A DNA stretch of 64,000 nt. Origin: Candidatus Moranbacteria bacterium RIFCSPHIGHO2_01_FULL_55_24. Lineage in GTDB: Bacteria > Patescibacteria > Paceibacteria > Moranbacterales > UBA1568. Each line of letters opens with the position of its first letter. The stretch's first letter is position 1. Where the stretch lies: assembly GCA_001786575.1 (NCBI GenBank), contig MFRW01000004.1, forward strand, positions 48,534 through 112,533. Reading direction: 5' to 3'. Of this stretch, positions 8,477-16,586 are shown piece by piece. The translations under genes and the position numbers were made by a program. The notes below the pieces were generated by a model, which was given only the letters and a program-made list of their open reading frames with translations, did not search any database and had not been told where the DNA came from.

Positions 8477-10904
8477 GCTAGTACTCGCCTTCGGAGACTT
8501 GTCCTCGAAAGACGTGGGAATCGCAGGTGGGAAAGGCGCTTCGCTCGGCGAAATGACGCAGGCAGGCATTCCTGTGCCACCGGGATTCGTGATCCTCTCA
8601 CCCGCTTTTGAAAAATTCTTGGAAGAAACTGATCTCCACGTGGAGATCAGCGCCATCCTCGGCTCGGTAGACCATAAGCAGATCCATACCGTGGAAAATG
8701 CTTCGAGGAAAATACAGGCTTTGCTCCTGGCGGCCGAAATGCCGGAAAGCATCGCGGCAGAAATCCGGAAATTTTTCGGAAACCTCGGTGCGGAATACGT
8801 GGCAGTCAGATCCTCGGCTACCGCCGAAGACTCCGCGAGCGCGGCCTGGGCGGGCCAGCTCGAAAGCTATCTCAATACGACGGAAGAAGACCTGATAGAG
8901 AACGTGAAGAAATGCTGGGCTTCGCTCTTCACCCCGCGCGCCATCTTCTATCGCTTCGAGAAAGATCTGCATGAGCTGAAGATATCCGTCGCGGTCGTGG
9001 TCCAGAAAATGGTCGAAAGCGAAACATCAGGCGTCGCCTTTTCCGTGCACCCCGTGACGGAAGACCGGAATCAGATAATCATGGAAGCCGGTTTCGGACT
9101 CGGCGAAGCGATCGTGTCGGGGCAGATTACGCCGGATAACTACGTGGTGGAAAAATCTCCGCGCCGGATCATCGATAAGAACATCCTGGCCCAGACGAGA
9201 GGAATGTATCGTTCCGCGGCTGGCGGCAATGAATGGAAAGAAATACCGGGAACAACCGGAGAAAAACAGGTGCTCACCGATGAGCAGATCCTGGAGCTCT
9301 CCGAAATCGTAGTACGCATCGAGAATCATTACGGCTTTCCTTGCGACGTCGAGTGGGCGTCCGAAGGCGGGAAATTCTTCGTCGTCCAGAGCCGGCCGAT
9401 CACCACGCTCGGCCAGAGCCCCCAAGAAGCTTCGGCGCCGGAAGCCAAGGATTATGTCGAGACAGGGTACGGAGATTGGCGGCTCGGCATTACGCGGAAC
9501 GTGTCGTTCTGGCATCAATGGATATCCTCTCTGGGCCACTTTCACCATACGGTTGATTTCGGAATCAATGCGCGGAACCAGCAGTTGGCAGTAACCGCTC
9601 TCGGCACGGAGACGAGCCTGTTTTTCCGCTCCGAAAATATCGCGGAATACTCCGAGGCTATTCTCGGATCGGTAGCCGCTCCCGCAGGGATCGCGAAGCT
9701 CCGGGCGCGCTATGAGGAATTTTCCGAAGCACTACTGTCTTCGCTCGAGAAGCTCTGTGAAGAAACCACTCCCGAGCGTTGGGATGATTTCATGGCGAAA
9801 TATACGCGGATGTGCGCGGGGCTTTTCCTCACTTCCACCATCGGCCGCGCAGGTATGACCGCGCTTACCGAACTTTTGAAAAAGGAGGGCGTTTCCGATG
9901 AGGATATCCCCGAAGCCATCGCCGTGGTGACGTATCCGGACGAACACACGCCGCTCTTCAGGTCCCAGCTCGATCTGCTCGAGATAGGGGCGAAGGCACA
10001 GAACGGAGTACCGCACGAAGAACAGGCCGCCTTGCTCGAGGGATGGCTGGAGAATCATGGGTTCATCCCGGTCAACTTCTGCGAGGATCCCTGGACGCTC
10101 GAGGATGCCGGAAAGCAGCTCGCTGAATTGCTGCAGAAAAATTGCACGGATGAGCTGGAGCGCTTCGAGCGGGAACATAGAGAGAGGGTCGAGCAGAAGC
10201 GGAAGAGGCTCGCAGGGATGAAGAACGAGGAAGTAACGGTCCTCGCAGAAGCCATCGCCGAAGGGACGCGTCTGAACGAATTCAGGAAAAACGTCTTCAG
10301 CAGGGTATCGCTCGGATACCGGGATGTTTTTTCAAAAATCGCCGCATTGGGAAATTCCGAGAACTGGAGAGATTGCTTCTCTCTTCTCCCCGAGGAGATG
10401 CGTGCGCTGCTCGAGGGCGCGGAATTCGATATCAAGGACATCGTAGAGAAAAGGAAAGTCGTCGGATACTATACCGATGAGACCGGTGTGAACCATCTGA
10501 TCGAAGGGGAGGACCTCCAAAAATTCGTGGCGTTCATCGAAACGGCGCATGGAAAATCTTCCGCCCCGAGCGCGACGTCTGAAACATCGGTAAAGGGATT
10601 CACGGCGAACAAGGGCGTGGTCGAAGGCGTCGTGCGGGTCATTCTTTCTGCGAAAGATTTCCATAAGATAGACCGCGGAAACATCCTGGTCACCACGATG
10701 ACGTCGGTCGACTTCGTGCCGATCATGGAGAAGGCCGGTGCCTTCGTCACGAACGAGGGCGGGATCACTTCTCATGCCGCTATCATCGCGAGAGAGATGA
10801 ACAAGCCTTGCATCATCGGGACACAGATCGCTACGAAAGTCTTCCGGGACGGGGATAGGGTGAGAGTGGACGGCAACCGGGGCATCATCGAGATCTTGGA
10901 TTGA
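8451..10904 (+). CDS. PEP-utilizing phosphotransferase (ATP-binding and His domains, no PEP barrel)
   Basis: 817 aa. Residues 1-325 are the ATP-binding domain of PEP synthase/PPDK (GGKGASLGEM, VRSSATAEDS, SGVAFSVHP, EAGFGLGEAIVSG, CDVEWA). A ~370-residue middle region has no recognised motif. Residues 705-817 form the phospho-His domain, catalytic His in GGITSHAAIIARE. The C-terminal PEP/pyruvate TIM barrel of true PEP synthase is missing, so the layout is ATP - unknown - His, as in rifampicin phosphotransferase. It probably moves phosphate from ATP through the His to a substrate bound by the middle region. Calling it PEP synthase would be unsafe. It overlaps the upstream gene by 26 nt. Confidence 0.8.
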   Translation: MKKGRSKDRLVLAFGDLSSKDVGIAGGKGASLGEMTQAGIPVPPGFVILSPAFEKFLEETDLHVEISAILGSVDHKQIHTVENASRKIQALLLAAEMPESIAAEIRKFFGNLGAEYVAVRSSATAEDSASAAWAGQLESYLNTTEEDLIENVKKCWASLFTPRAIFYRFEKDLHELKISVAVVVQKMVESETSGVAFSVHPVTEDRNQIIMEAGFGLGEAIVSGQITPDNYVVEKSPRRIIDKNILAQTRGMYRSAAGGNEWKEIPGTTGEKQVLTDEQILELSEIVVRIENHYGFPCDVEWASEGGKFFVVQSRPITTLGQSPQEASAPEAKDYVETGYGDWRLGITRNVSFWHQWISSLGHFHHTVDFGINARNQQLAVTALGTETSLFFRSENIAEYSEAILGSVAAPAGIAKLRARYEEFSEALLSSLEKLCEETTPERWDDFMAKYTRMCAGLFLTSTIGRAGMTALTELLKKEGVSDEDIPEAIAVVTYPDEHTPLFRSQLDLLEIGAKAQNGVPHEEQAALLEGWLENHGFIPVNFCEDPWTLEDAGKQLAELLQKNCTDELERFEREHRERVEQKRKRLAGMKNEEVTVLAEAIAEGTRLNEFRKNVFSRVSLGYRDVFSKIAALGNSENWRDCFSLLPEEMRALLEGAEFDIKDIVEKRKVVGYYTDETGVNHLIEGEDLQKFVAFIETAHGKSSAPSATSETSVKGFTANKGVVEGVVRVILSAKDFHKIDRGNILVTTMTSVDFVPIMEKAGAFVTNEGGITSHAAIIAREMNKPCIIGTQIATKVFRDGDRVRVDGNRGIIEILD

Positions 10905-10924
10905 GGAAAATCTTCTGCCCCAAT

Positions 10925-10953
10925 AAAAAAACTGGCACTTCTGCCAGTTTTTT
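10925..10953. terminator. Bidirectional intrinsic terminator
   Basis: AAAAAACTGGCA and TGCCAGTTTTTT form the stem around a short CTTC loop between convergent genes. Confidence 0.88.
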
Positions 10954-10972
10954 ATTTTCCTAACCGAGCTTT

Positions 10973-11599
10973 CTACTGTCCCATCATGCCCTGGGGCATC
11001 TTCTGCTGCAGCTGCTTCATGGCTTCCAATGACTGCCGCATCATGGCGCACTGGTCGGTGAAGGTGATGTCTGCAGGAACCGAGAGATCGATGCTGGCGG
11101 CTGGAGAGCATTGGACACTCTTGGCGAAATCGAGGGTGTCTTTCGCGTCTTCTGCCATCTGCTGGCCTCCGGTAGTCGCTTGAGGGAGGTCTTTGAAGGC
11201 ATCTTGCATCTCATCCAGGCAAGCTTTCTCGAACTTGAACCCCTGCTTGTCTTTGGAGGTCCAGGTGTACTGGGCCGTGCCGTCGTGGAGAGCGTACATG
11301 GTCACGCCGTCCATCTTGGTCGCGGAGCGGAACCGCTCTCCCTGGAGAGTGATTTCCGATTCATAGCTTTTGCCGTTCTGCTCCATGGCGTAGGTGCAGT
11401 GCATGGCTTCTCCCAGGCCCATAGCCTCCTTGAGGGATGAAATGGCACCTTTCTGCTCGACCGCTTCTTTGGCGTCGCGGGCCTTGTCTATGGCAGAATC
11501 AGCGCCATTCTCGAGAGAATTTTTCGCTTGGTTCGACCAGAGGTAGGCGCCGGCCCCGATAATGATGATGAGGGCGATAAGCCCGATGACCTTTCCCAT
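10973..11599 (-). CDS. Membrane-anchored exported protein of unknown function
   Basis: A 208-aa protein with a single N-terminal anchor helix (IGLIALIIIIGAGAYLW) and an outside domain. It contains a charged helix (ENGADSAIDKARDAKEAVEQ) and a beta-rich part with Cys residues in HCTYAM, KACLDEM, VQCSPA and DQCAMM, possibly two disulfides; the C-terminus is Met/Gln rich. ATG 11599 is chosen since the anchor follows at once; an alternative start at 11638 overlaps a TATACT. No family was recognised. Confidence 0.75.
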   Translation of the reverse strand: MGKVIGLIALIIIIGAGAYLWSNQAKNSLENGADSAIDKARDAKEAVEQKGAISSLKEAMGLGEAMHCTYAMEQNGKSYESEITLQGERFRSATKMDGVTMYALHDGTAQYTWTSKDKQGFKFEKACLDEMQDAFKDLPQATTGGQQMAEDAKDTLDFAKSVQCSPAASIDLSVPADITFTDQCAMMRQSLEAMKQLQQKMPQGMMGQ

Positions 11600-11776
11600 A
11601 CTCTTCAATAGTTTAGGAATTACCTTCCTAGTATACACCTTGACCGGGTAGGGAAAACCCCTTCCGTCAAGCGAAGAGAGCGCTCTCGGGGGAGGCGAGG
11701 AACTGGCGCTGGGAATGGACGGCTGCTCCCTAGGGTGTTATAGTTTTTGGGCAAGTAAGCAGTTAAGAGTAGGCTT

Positions 11777-12094
11777 ATGACACGTCAATTCAAAGGTTTT
11801 ATCGAATTTATCCGCGAACAAGGCGTTGCCGGACTGGCAGTCGGTTTCATCCTGGGCGGCGCGGTTTCCAAGGTGGTCACGGCATTCGTGACGGACATCG
11901 TCAACCCGCTCGTCGGCATTTTCCTCGGCGCGGCAGAAAACTTGAAGGATGCCAAGTTCGTCATGGGGGACGTGCAGATCATGTGGGGAGATTTCGCCGC
12001 AGTCCTCATCGACTTCATCATCATCTCGGCAGTCATCTACGGTATGTTCAAGATTCTCGGCCTCGAGAAGCTCGATAAGAAGAAACAGAAGTAA
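11777..12094 (+). CDS. mscL: Large-conductance mechanosensitive channel MscL
   Basis: A 105-aa, two-helix pore protein that opens under membrane tension to release solutes during osmotic downshock. The N-terminal FKGFIEFIREQGVAGLAVGF is the pore helix with the Gly/Ala packing motif, TDIVNPLVG follows, and the second helix is IDFIIISAVIYGMFKIL. It is somewhat shorter than E. coli MscL (136 aa), mainly in the C-terminal bundle. A TATAGT -10 preceded by TGT lies ~40 nt upstream. The malic enzyme begins 12 nt later. Confidence 0.96.
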   Translation: MTRQFKGFIEFIREQGVAGLAVGFILGGAVSKVVTAFVTDIVNPLVGIFLGAAENLKDAKFVMGDVQIMWGDFAAVLIDFIIISAVIYGMFKILGLEKLDKKKQK

Positions 12095-12105
12095 CAGCAA
12101 CCAAA

Positions 12106-13263
12106 ATGACGCAGAAAAAGAATCAGAAGAATACTTTCGGTGCCGAAGCGCTCCGCGTCCACAAGAAGCTCGGGGGCAAGATCTCTATCGTCCCGAAGGC
12201 CAAGATCAAAGACAAGCATGACTTGAGCATCTACTACACGCCCGGAGTCGGAGCGGTCTCGACTCACATCGCCGAGAAAAAGGCGCGCGTGTATGACTAC
12301 ACGATGAAAAAGAATGCGGTCGCGGTGGTTTCCGATGGCTCGGCCGTGCTCGGCCTGGGCAATATCGGGCCGGAAGCGGCGCTCCCGGTCATGGAAGGCA
12401 AAGCGATGCTCTTCAAGGCGCTTGCGGATATCGATGCCGTGCCGCTGGTACTCGCCAGTCAAGACATCGACAGCATCGTCGAGACGGTCAAGAACATCGC
12501 CCCCGGTTTCGGCGGAATCAATCTCGAAGACATCGCTGCACCGCAGTGCTTCGAGATCGAGGCGCGCCTCCGCAAAGCGCTGGATATCCCGGTGCTTCAT
12601 GACGACCAGCACGGGACGGCTATGGTGGTGCTCGCAGGCCTCATCAATGCGCTCCGGGTGGCGAAAAAGAAGGCTCGCCAGGTGAGGATCGTCATAAGCG
12701 GTGCAGGGGCGGCCGGACAGGCGATCACGAATTTCCTCCATCTCTATGGTGTCGGGGATATCATCGTGACAGATACGCTCGGCATCGTACACAAGAAACG
12801 CGAGAACCTGACGTTTTCGAAGAAAAAACTGGCCCAGATCACGAACAAGAAAGGCATGACCGGTGACATCCGGGATGCGCTCCGGGGAGCGGATGTCTTT
12901 ATCGGCGTTTCCAAAGGGAATATGCTCTCCGCTCCCGATATCGCCCTCATGGCTCCTCGTGCTATCGTATTCGCGCTTTCGAACCCGATTCCGGAGATCA
13001 TGCCGGATGAAGCCAAAGCGGGCGGCGCGCTGGTGGTAGCGACCGGGCGTTCGGACTTCCCGAACCAGATCAATAACGCGCTCGGCTTCCCGGGCATCTT
13101 CCGCGGCGCGCTCGACAATGGCGTGAAGGAGATCACGAGCGCCATGCTCATCCAGGCTTCGGAAAATCTCGCCAAAATCGTCAAGAAACCGACGGCGGAA
13201 AAAATCGTGCCGAGTGTGTTCGACAAGGCGGTCGTCCGAGCCGTGGCGAAAGCGATCCGCTAA
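12106..13263 (+). CDS. Malic enzyme (NAD(P)-dependent), short form
   Basis: Oxidative decarboxylation of malate to pyruvate. The 385-aa cytosolic protein has YYTPGVG (catalytic Tyr region), AVVSDGSAVLGLGNIG, PVMEGKAMLFKALADIDAVP (catalytic Lys), the metal-binding LEDIAAPQCFEIE, VLHDDQHGTAMV, and a Rossmann motif VISGAGAAGQAI. It lacks the phosphotransacetylase-like tail of MaeB. It adds to the PEP/pyruvate enzymes upstream, suggesting a small anaplerotic or NADH-generating set. NAD versus NADP cannot be told by eye. Confidence 0.93.
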   Translation: MTQKKNQKNTFGAEALRVHKKLGGKISIVPKAKIKDKHDLSIYYTPGVGAVSTHIAEKKARVYDYTMKKNAVAVVSDGSAVLGLGNIGPEAALPVMEGKAMLFKALADIDAVPLVLASQDIDSIVETVKNIAPGFGGINLEDIAAPQCFEIEARLRKALDIPVLHDDQHGTAMVVLAGLINALRVAKKKARQVRIVISGAGAAGQAITNFLHLYGVGDIIVTDTLGIVHKKRENLTFSKKKLAQITNKKGMTGDIRDALRGADVFIGVSKGNMLSAPDIALMAPRAIVFALSNPIPEIMPDEAKAGGALVVATGRSDFPNQINNALGFPGIFRGALDNGVKEITSAMLIQASENLAKIVKKPTAEKIVPSVFDKAVVRAVAKAIR

Positions 13264-13290
13264 CCCGGGGAAAAAGAGAATAAGCGAAGA

Positions 13291-13317
13291 ACGGGAGAAG
13301 GAAATCTCCCGTTTTTT
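13291..13317 (+). terminator. Intrinsic terminator
   Basis: ACGGGAGA / TCTCCCGT stem with a 6-nt loop and T-run after the malic enzyme gene. Confidence 0.85.
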
Positions 13318-13365
13318 ATTCTGTGTTATACTCTAAATGAAGAAATAATTTCTATCCATATCGTT

Positions 13366-13968
13366 ATGGAATCAACCGAAAAGACAACAGAAACTAAAAA
13401 AGAAGAGGCGAAGGGCAAGACCCGATCGGCTCACCCGGGCATCGTGCGCTGGGCGGTCATCCTCGGTATCGCTATCGTCATCAACATGTTCCTCGTGTAC
13501 GCGCTCCAGGTAGTGTATCCGGAACCGCTCTATGAGAATTTCTGCAAAGAGGAACAGGTAAAAAAGGTCTTGAATAGCGAAAAGGAATGCGTAGAGCAGG
13601 GCGGCCAGTGGATCGAAGGTTCCGCAGTAGAGATGAAAGCCCAGGTGGATCCTACGATGGCGCCCGCAATCAAGAGCTATTGCAATGCGGACTTCACTTG
13701 TGCCAAGTCGTACGAGAGCGCGCTTGAGCTCTATCAGCGCAATGTCTTCATCGTCTTCACCGTCATCGGACTTCTCTTGATTCTTGCGAGCACGTTCGTT
13801 GTCGGAGCAGATGTCCTTTCTTCCGGACTTTCCTTCGGCGGAATACTGGCGCTGGTCGTCGGTTCGGTCGCCTACTGGAACAACATGGATGACATCATCC
13901 GGGTAGTAGTCCTCGGGGTGGCTCTCGCAGCCCTTCTCTGGTTCGCTTGGAAGAAATTCCGTGACTAA
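13366..13968 (+). CDS. Four-helix membrane protein of unknown function
   Basis: A 200-aa protein. A charged Lys/Glu-rich N-terminus (1-25) precedes a helix at about 28-48, an outside domain with Cys residues (FCKEEQ, KECVEQ, SYCNADFTCAKSYES) that could form disulfides, and three C-terminal helices (about 126-145, 148-167, 172-192). A TATACT (13327-13332) with upstream TG is a likely -10, so it is probably first in a two-gene unit with the LytR_C protein. Not recognised as a named family. Confidence 0.72.
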   Translation: MESTEKTTETKKEEAKGKTRSAHPGIVRWAVILGIAIVINMFLVYALQVVYPEPLYENFCKEEQVKKVLNSEKECVEQGGQWIEGSAVEMKAQVDPTMAPAIKSYCNADFTCAKSYESALELYQRNVFIVFTVIGLLLILASTFVVGADVLSSGLSFGGILALVVGSVAYWNNMDDIIRVVVLGVALAALLWFAWKKFRD

Positions 13969-13988
13969 CATACAAAGAGAAAAAATAT

Positions 13989-14594
13989 ATGGCGAAAAAA
14001 CAGGGAGAAACTGTTCTTGAGGTGCCCGCAGGAGTTACTCCGGCAGCCGAGACAACACCGCAGAATAATGAGAGATTCTTCGGGATGCTCCTCTTGTCAG
14101 CCTTTTTCATCTTTGCTCTGGCATCGCTCATCGGGGCCGGATGGGGAGCGTACCTTCTGTGGCAGAACCGCGCAAAGACTATCAATCAGCCTTCGATCGC
14201 TTCGGTGACCGTCGGGGAAGCTATGGTGGAGACTGCGCCGAAGACCGAAGAGAAGCCGGCAGGCGAGGCGGCATCCGCTCCGGCAGCCAGTGGAGAGAGC
14301 GTGACCAAAGCCAAGGCAACCCAGATGAGTGTCTTAAATGGCGGGGCTGCCAAAGGTACGGCTGGGACGGCAGGCGAGCTGTTGAAATCCGCAGGCTTCA
14401 CCAAGATAACGGTCGGGAATACGCAGGCGGACTTCACCGGAACGACCGTCTACTACGCGGCTGGTTTGGAGAAAGAAGCGGCGGCTGTAGCCGACGCGCT
14501 CCGCAGCAAGTATCCGAATGTCGCTCCGAAACCCGCAGAGGCGAGCAACAAAGAAACGAGCACGGCCTCTCTCACGGTAATCTTCGGAAAGTAG
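13989..14594 (+). CDS. Membrane-anchored LytR_C domain protein
   Basis: A 201-aa protein: short cytosolic tail, one transmembrane helix (about 33-57), a Pro/Ala/Glu-rich linker (75-105) and a C-terminal ~90-residue domain. The domain begins MSVLNGGAAKGTAGTAGELL, the pattern of LytR C-terminal domains (V-x-N-G-x-x-x-G-x-A). This domain accompanies cell-wall ligation or wall-associated proteins in other bacteria, but no LytR-CpsA-Psr catalytic domain is present here. It lies 20 nt after the four-helix protein gene. Confidence 0.82.
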   Translation: MAKKQGETVLEVPAGVTPAAETTPQNNERFFGMLLLSAFFIFALASLIGAGWGAYLLWQNRAKTINQPSIASVTVGEAMVETAPKTEEKPAGEAASAPAASGESVTKAKATQMSVLNGGAAKGTAGTAGELLKSAGFTKITVGNTQADFTGTTVYYAAGLEKEAAAVADALRSKYPNVAPKPAEASNKETSTASLTVIFGK

Positions 14595-14621
14595 GGGTAA
14601 TCCCTAGAGCCCGAGCTTCGC

Positions 14622-14650
14622 ATCTCCCCATTTCGGGGAGATTTGCTTTA
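14622..14650 (+). terminator. Probable intrinsic terminator
   Basis: ATCTCCCC / GGGGAGAT stem with 5-nt loop, followed by an interrupted T-rich tail, just before dnaG. Confidence 0.6.
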
Positions 14651-14684
14651 TTTACGGCTTTGGCGCTACCCTAAAGGAAGAACT

Positions 14685-16487
14685 ATGCTAAACGGCCAGA
14701 ATACAACCGAAGAGATCAAGGCGCGGCTCAATATAGTGGATGTCGTGGGCTCGTATGTGCGCCTGGAGAAGGCCGGCGCTCACTACAAGGCCAATTGTCC
14801 GTTCCATCAGGAGCGGACTCCGTCGTTCATGGTGAACGAGGAACGCAACATGTGGCACTGCTTCGGCTGCGGCAAGGGCGGCGACATCTTCGCGTTCGTC
14901 ATGGAGATCGAGGGACTGGAATTCCGCGAAGCGCTCCAGATGCTCGCTGAACGGGCCGGCGTGGAACTTCCGAAGTATTCGCGCGAGTCCGAGGGCACTC
15001 GCGACAGCAAGGATCGCCTGTATGAACTGCTGGCCCTTGCGACCAAATTCTACGAACACCAGCTCTGGGAAGGCGGAGGAAAGACCAAGGTCCTCGGCTA
15101 CTTGAAGGGCCGCGGCCTCTCGGAAGAAAGCATCCGCAAATTCCGCCTCGGCTATGCGCCGGACGGCTGGCAGCACCTGTCGGAATTCCTCATGAAAAAA
15201 GGCTACGCTGCCAAAGAGCTGGAAGCGGCCGGCCTCGCCCTGAAAAAAGAGAAGGGGAGCGGACATTACGACCGTTTCCGCGACCGGATCATGTTCCCGA
15301 TTTTCGATATCCTGGGACGTCCGATCGGGTTTTCGGCTCGCGTCGCGCCTGGCGGCGATGAATCCCAGGCGAAATATATCAACACTCCCGAAACGGCGCT
15401 CTACCACAAGAGCCGCGCCTTGTACGGGCTTTCCCATGCCAAGCAAGCTATGAAGCAGGCGGGCTACACGGTCATCGTCGAGGGGAATATGGACGTGATC
15501 GCCATGCATCAGGCGGGGATTGAGAATACCGTCGCGGTATCCGGGACAGCGCTGACCGACGAGCAACTCACCATCATGAAGCGCTACGGGAATGAGGTGA
15601 GGCTCTTCTTCGACATGGACGGGGCCGGCCAGAAAGCGGCTCGGAAGAGCGCGGAACTGGCGCTTCAGAAAGAGCTCGCCGTATCCCTCATCGCGCTCGA
15701 GTCCGGCAAGGATGCTGCAGACATAGGGAAGGACGACCCAGAGAAACTGAAAGCCGCAGTGGCTGCTCCATTGCCCGCGCCCAAGTATTTCTTGCAGTCT
15801 CTTCTGGCTGCTCACGACCAGGCGACACCGGAGGGCAAGCGGGCGATTACCGACGACTTCAGTGAACTGCTCATCGCCATCAAGAATCCGATCGAGCGCG
15901 CCTTCTGGATCAAAGAGCTTTCCCGGGAAATCGGTGTCGAGGAAAAACTGCTCATCGGTATGGTGAACCAGTCGTTCCTCGAAAGGACGCGCCGCGACGG
16001 ACCGGAGCCGGGGAGCTACACGAAGCCTTCGCAGGCGCTGCCGGCCTTCGGCAGTCGCGCCGAACGTTTGCGCGAGGAACTGGTGGCCCTCATGTGCACC
16101 GATAACGCGGTGCGGAACGGACTGCTCTCCAAAGTTTCTCCGGATGCCAAAGTTTTCCTTGAGAAGCACCCGCTCTTCTTCTTTGTCCTCCAGGCCGGCC
16201 AGGCTGACGTGCTCTCGCTCATCGAGGACCAGAGTCTCAAAAGCGAAGCCTCACGCCTGGTATTCCGCCTTGAGGAAAGCCCGGATCTCATCGGTCTTTC
16301 CGGAGCGGAGCGCCAGGCCAAGATGGAAGAAATGGGCCAGGGATACCTGGATGACCTGGAGCGTGAAGTGACCAAGTACGAAAGACTGCGCGTTCTGGAG
16401 CAGGAACTCACTCTCGCCCGCACCCATGGAGACAAAGAGAAGGAAATGACGCTCCTTGCCGAATTTGCCAAGCTTTCCGCAAAATAG
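14685..16487 (+). CDS. dnaG: DNA primase
   Basis: Makes RNA primers for DNA replication. The 600-aa protein has the CHC2-type zinc finger (CPFH at 36-39, then CFGCG), the RNA polymerase domain (KFRLGYAPDGW, DRIMFPI, GFSAR, KYINTPET), and Toprim residues VIVEGNMDVIAMHQAG and FFDMDGAG, variants of the usual EGYMD and FDGDxAG. The ATG at 14685 has AAGGAAG just upstream; an earlier in-frame start at 14643 falls in the terminator tail. rpoD follows, a remnant of the classical macromolecular synthesis gene order. Confidence 0.96.
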   Translation: MLNGQNTTEEIKARLNIVDVVGSYVRLEKAGAHYKANCPFHQERTPSFMVNEERNMWHCFGCGKGGDIFAFVMEIEGLEFREALQMLAERAGVELPKYSRESEGTRDSKDRLYELLALATKFYEHQLWEGGGKTKVLGYLKGRGLSEESIRKFRLGYAPDGWQHLSEFLMKKGYAAKELEAAGLALKKEKGSGHYDRFRDRIMFPIFDILGRPIGFSARVAPGGDESQAKYINTPETALYHKSRALYGLSHAKQAMKQAGYTVIVEGNMDVIAMHQAGIENTVAVSGTALTDEQLTIMKRYGNEVRLFFDMDGAGQKAARKSAELALQKELAVSLIALESGKDAADIGKDDPEKLKAAVAAPLPAPKYFLQSLLAAHDQATPEGKRAITDDFSELLIAIKNPIERAFWIKELSREIGVEEKLLIGMVNQSFLERTRRDGPEPGSYTKPSQALPAFGSRAERLREELVALMCTDNAVRNGLLSKVSPDAKVFLEKHPLFFFVLQAGQADVLSLIEDQSLKSEASRLVFRLEESPDLIGLSGAERQAKMEEMGQGYLDDLEREVTKYERLRVLEQELTLARTHGDKEKEMTLLAEFAKLSAK

Positions 16488-16488
16488 C

Positions 16489-16517
16489 TTCCCAGACGAG
16501 AAAAAAGCTGGTATGAT
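16489..16517 (+). promoter_or_regulatory. Candidate rpoD promoter
   Basis: TTCCCA (16489-16494), 17-nt spacer, TATGAT (16512-16517) with an extended -10 TGG immediately before it, lying just after the dnaG stop. Confidence 0.45.
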
Positions 16518-16586
16518 GCAGTATTCCCTCTTGTATTTTCAGAAGCGTTCCGCTTCGCCCTCTCTCATTTGTTATTTCTAACCAGT

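Noticed and set aside
14688..16169. 493-codon minus-strand frame opposite dnaG
   Set aside because: Shadow of a confirmed primase gene; no domain seen.
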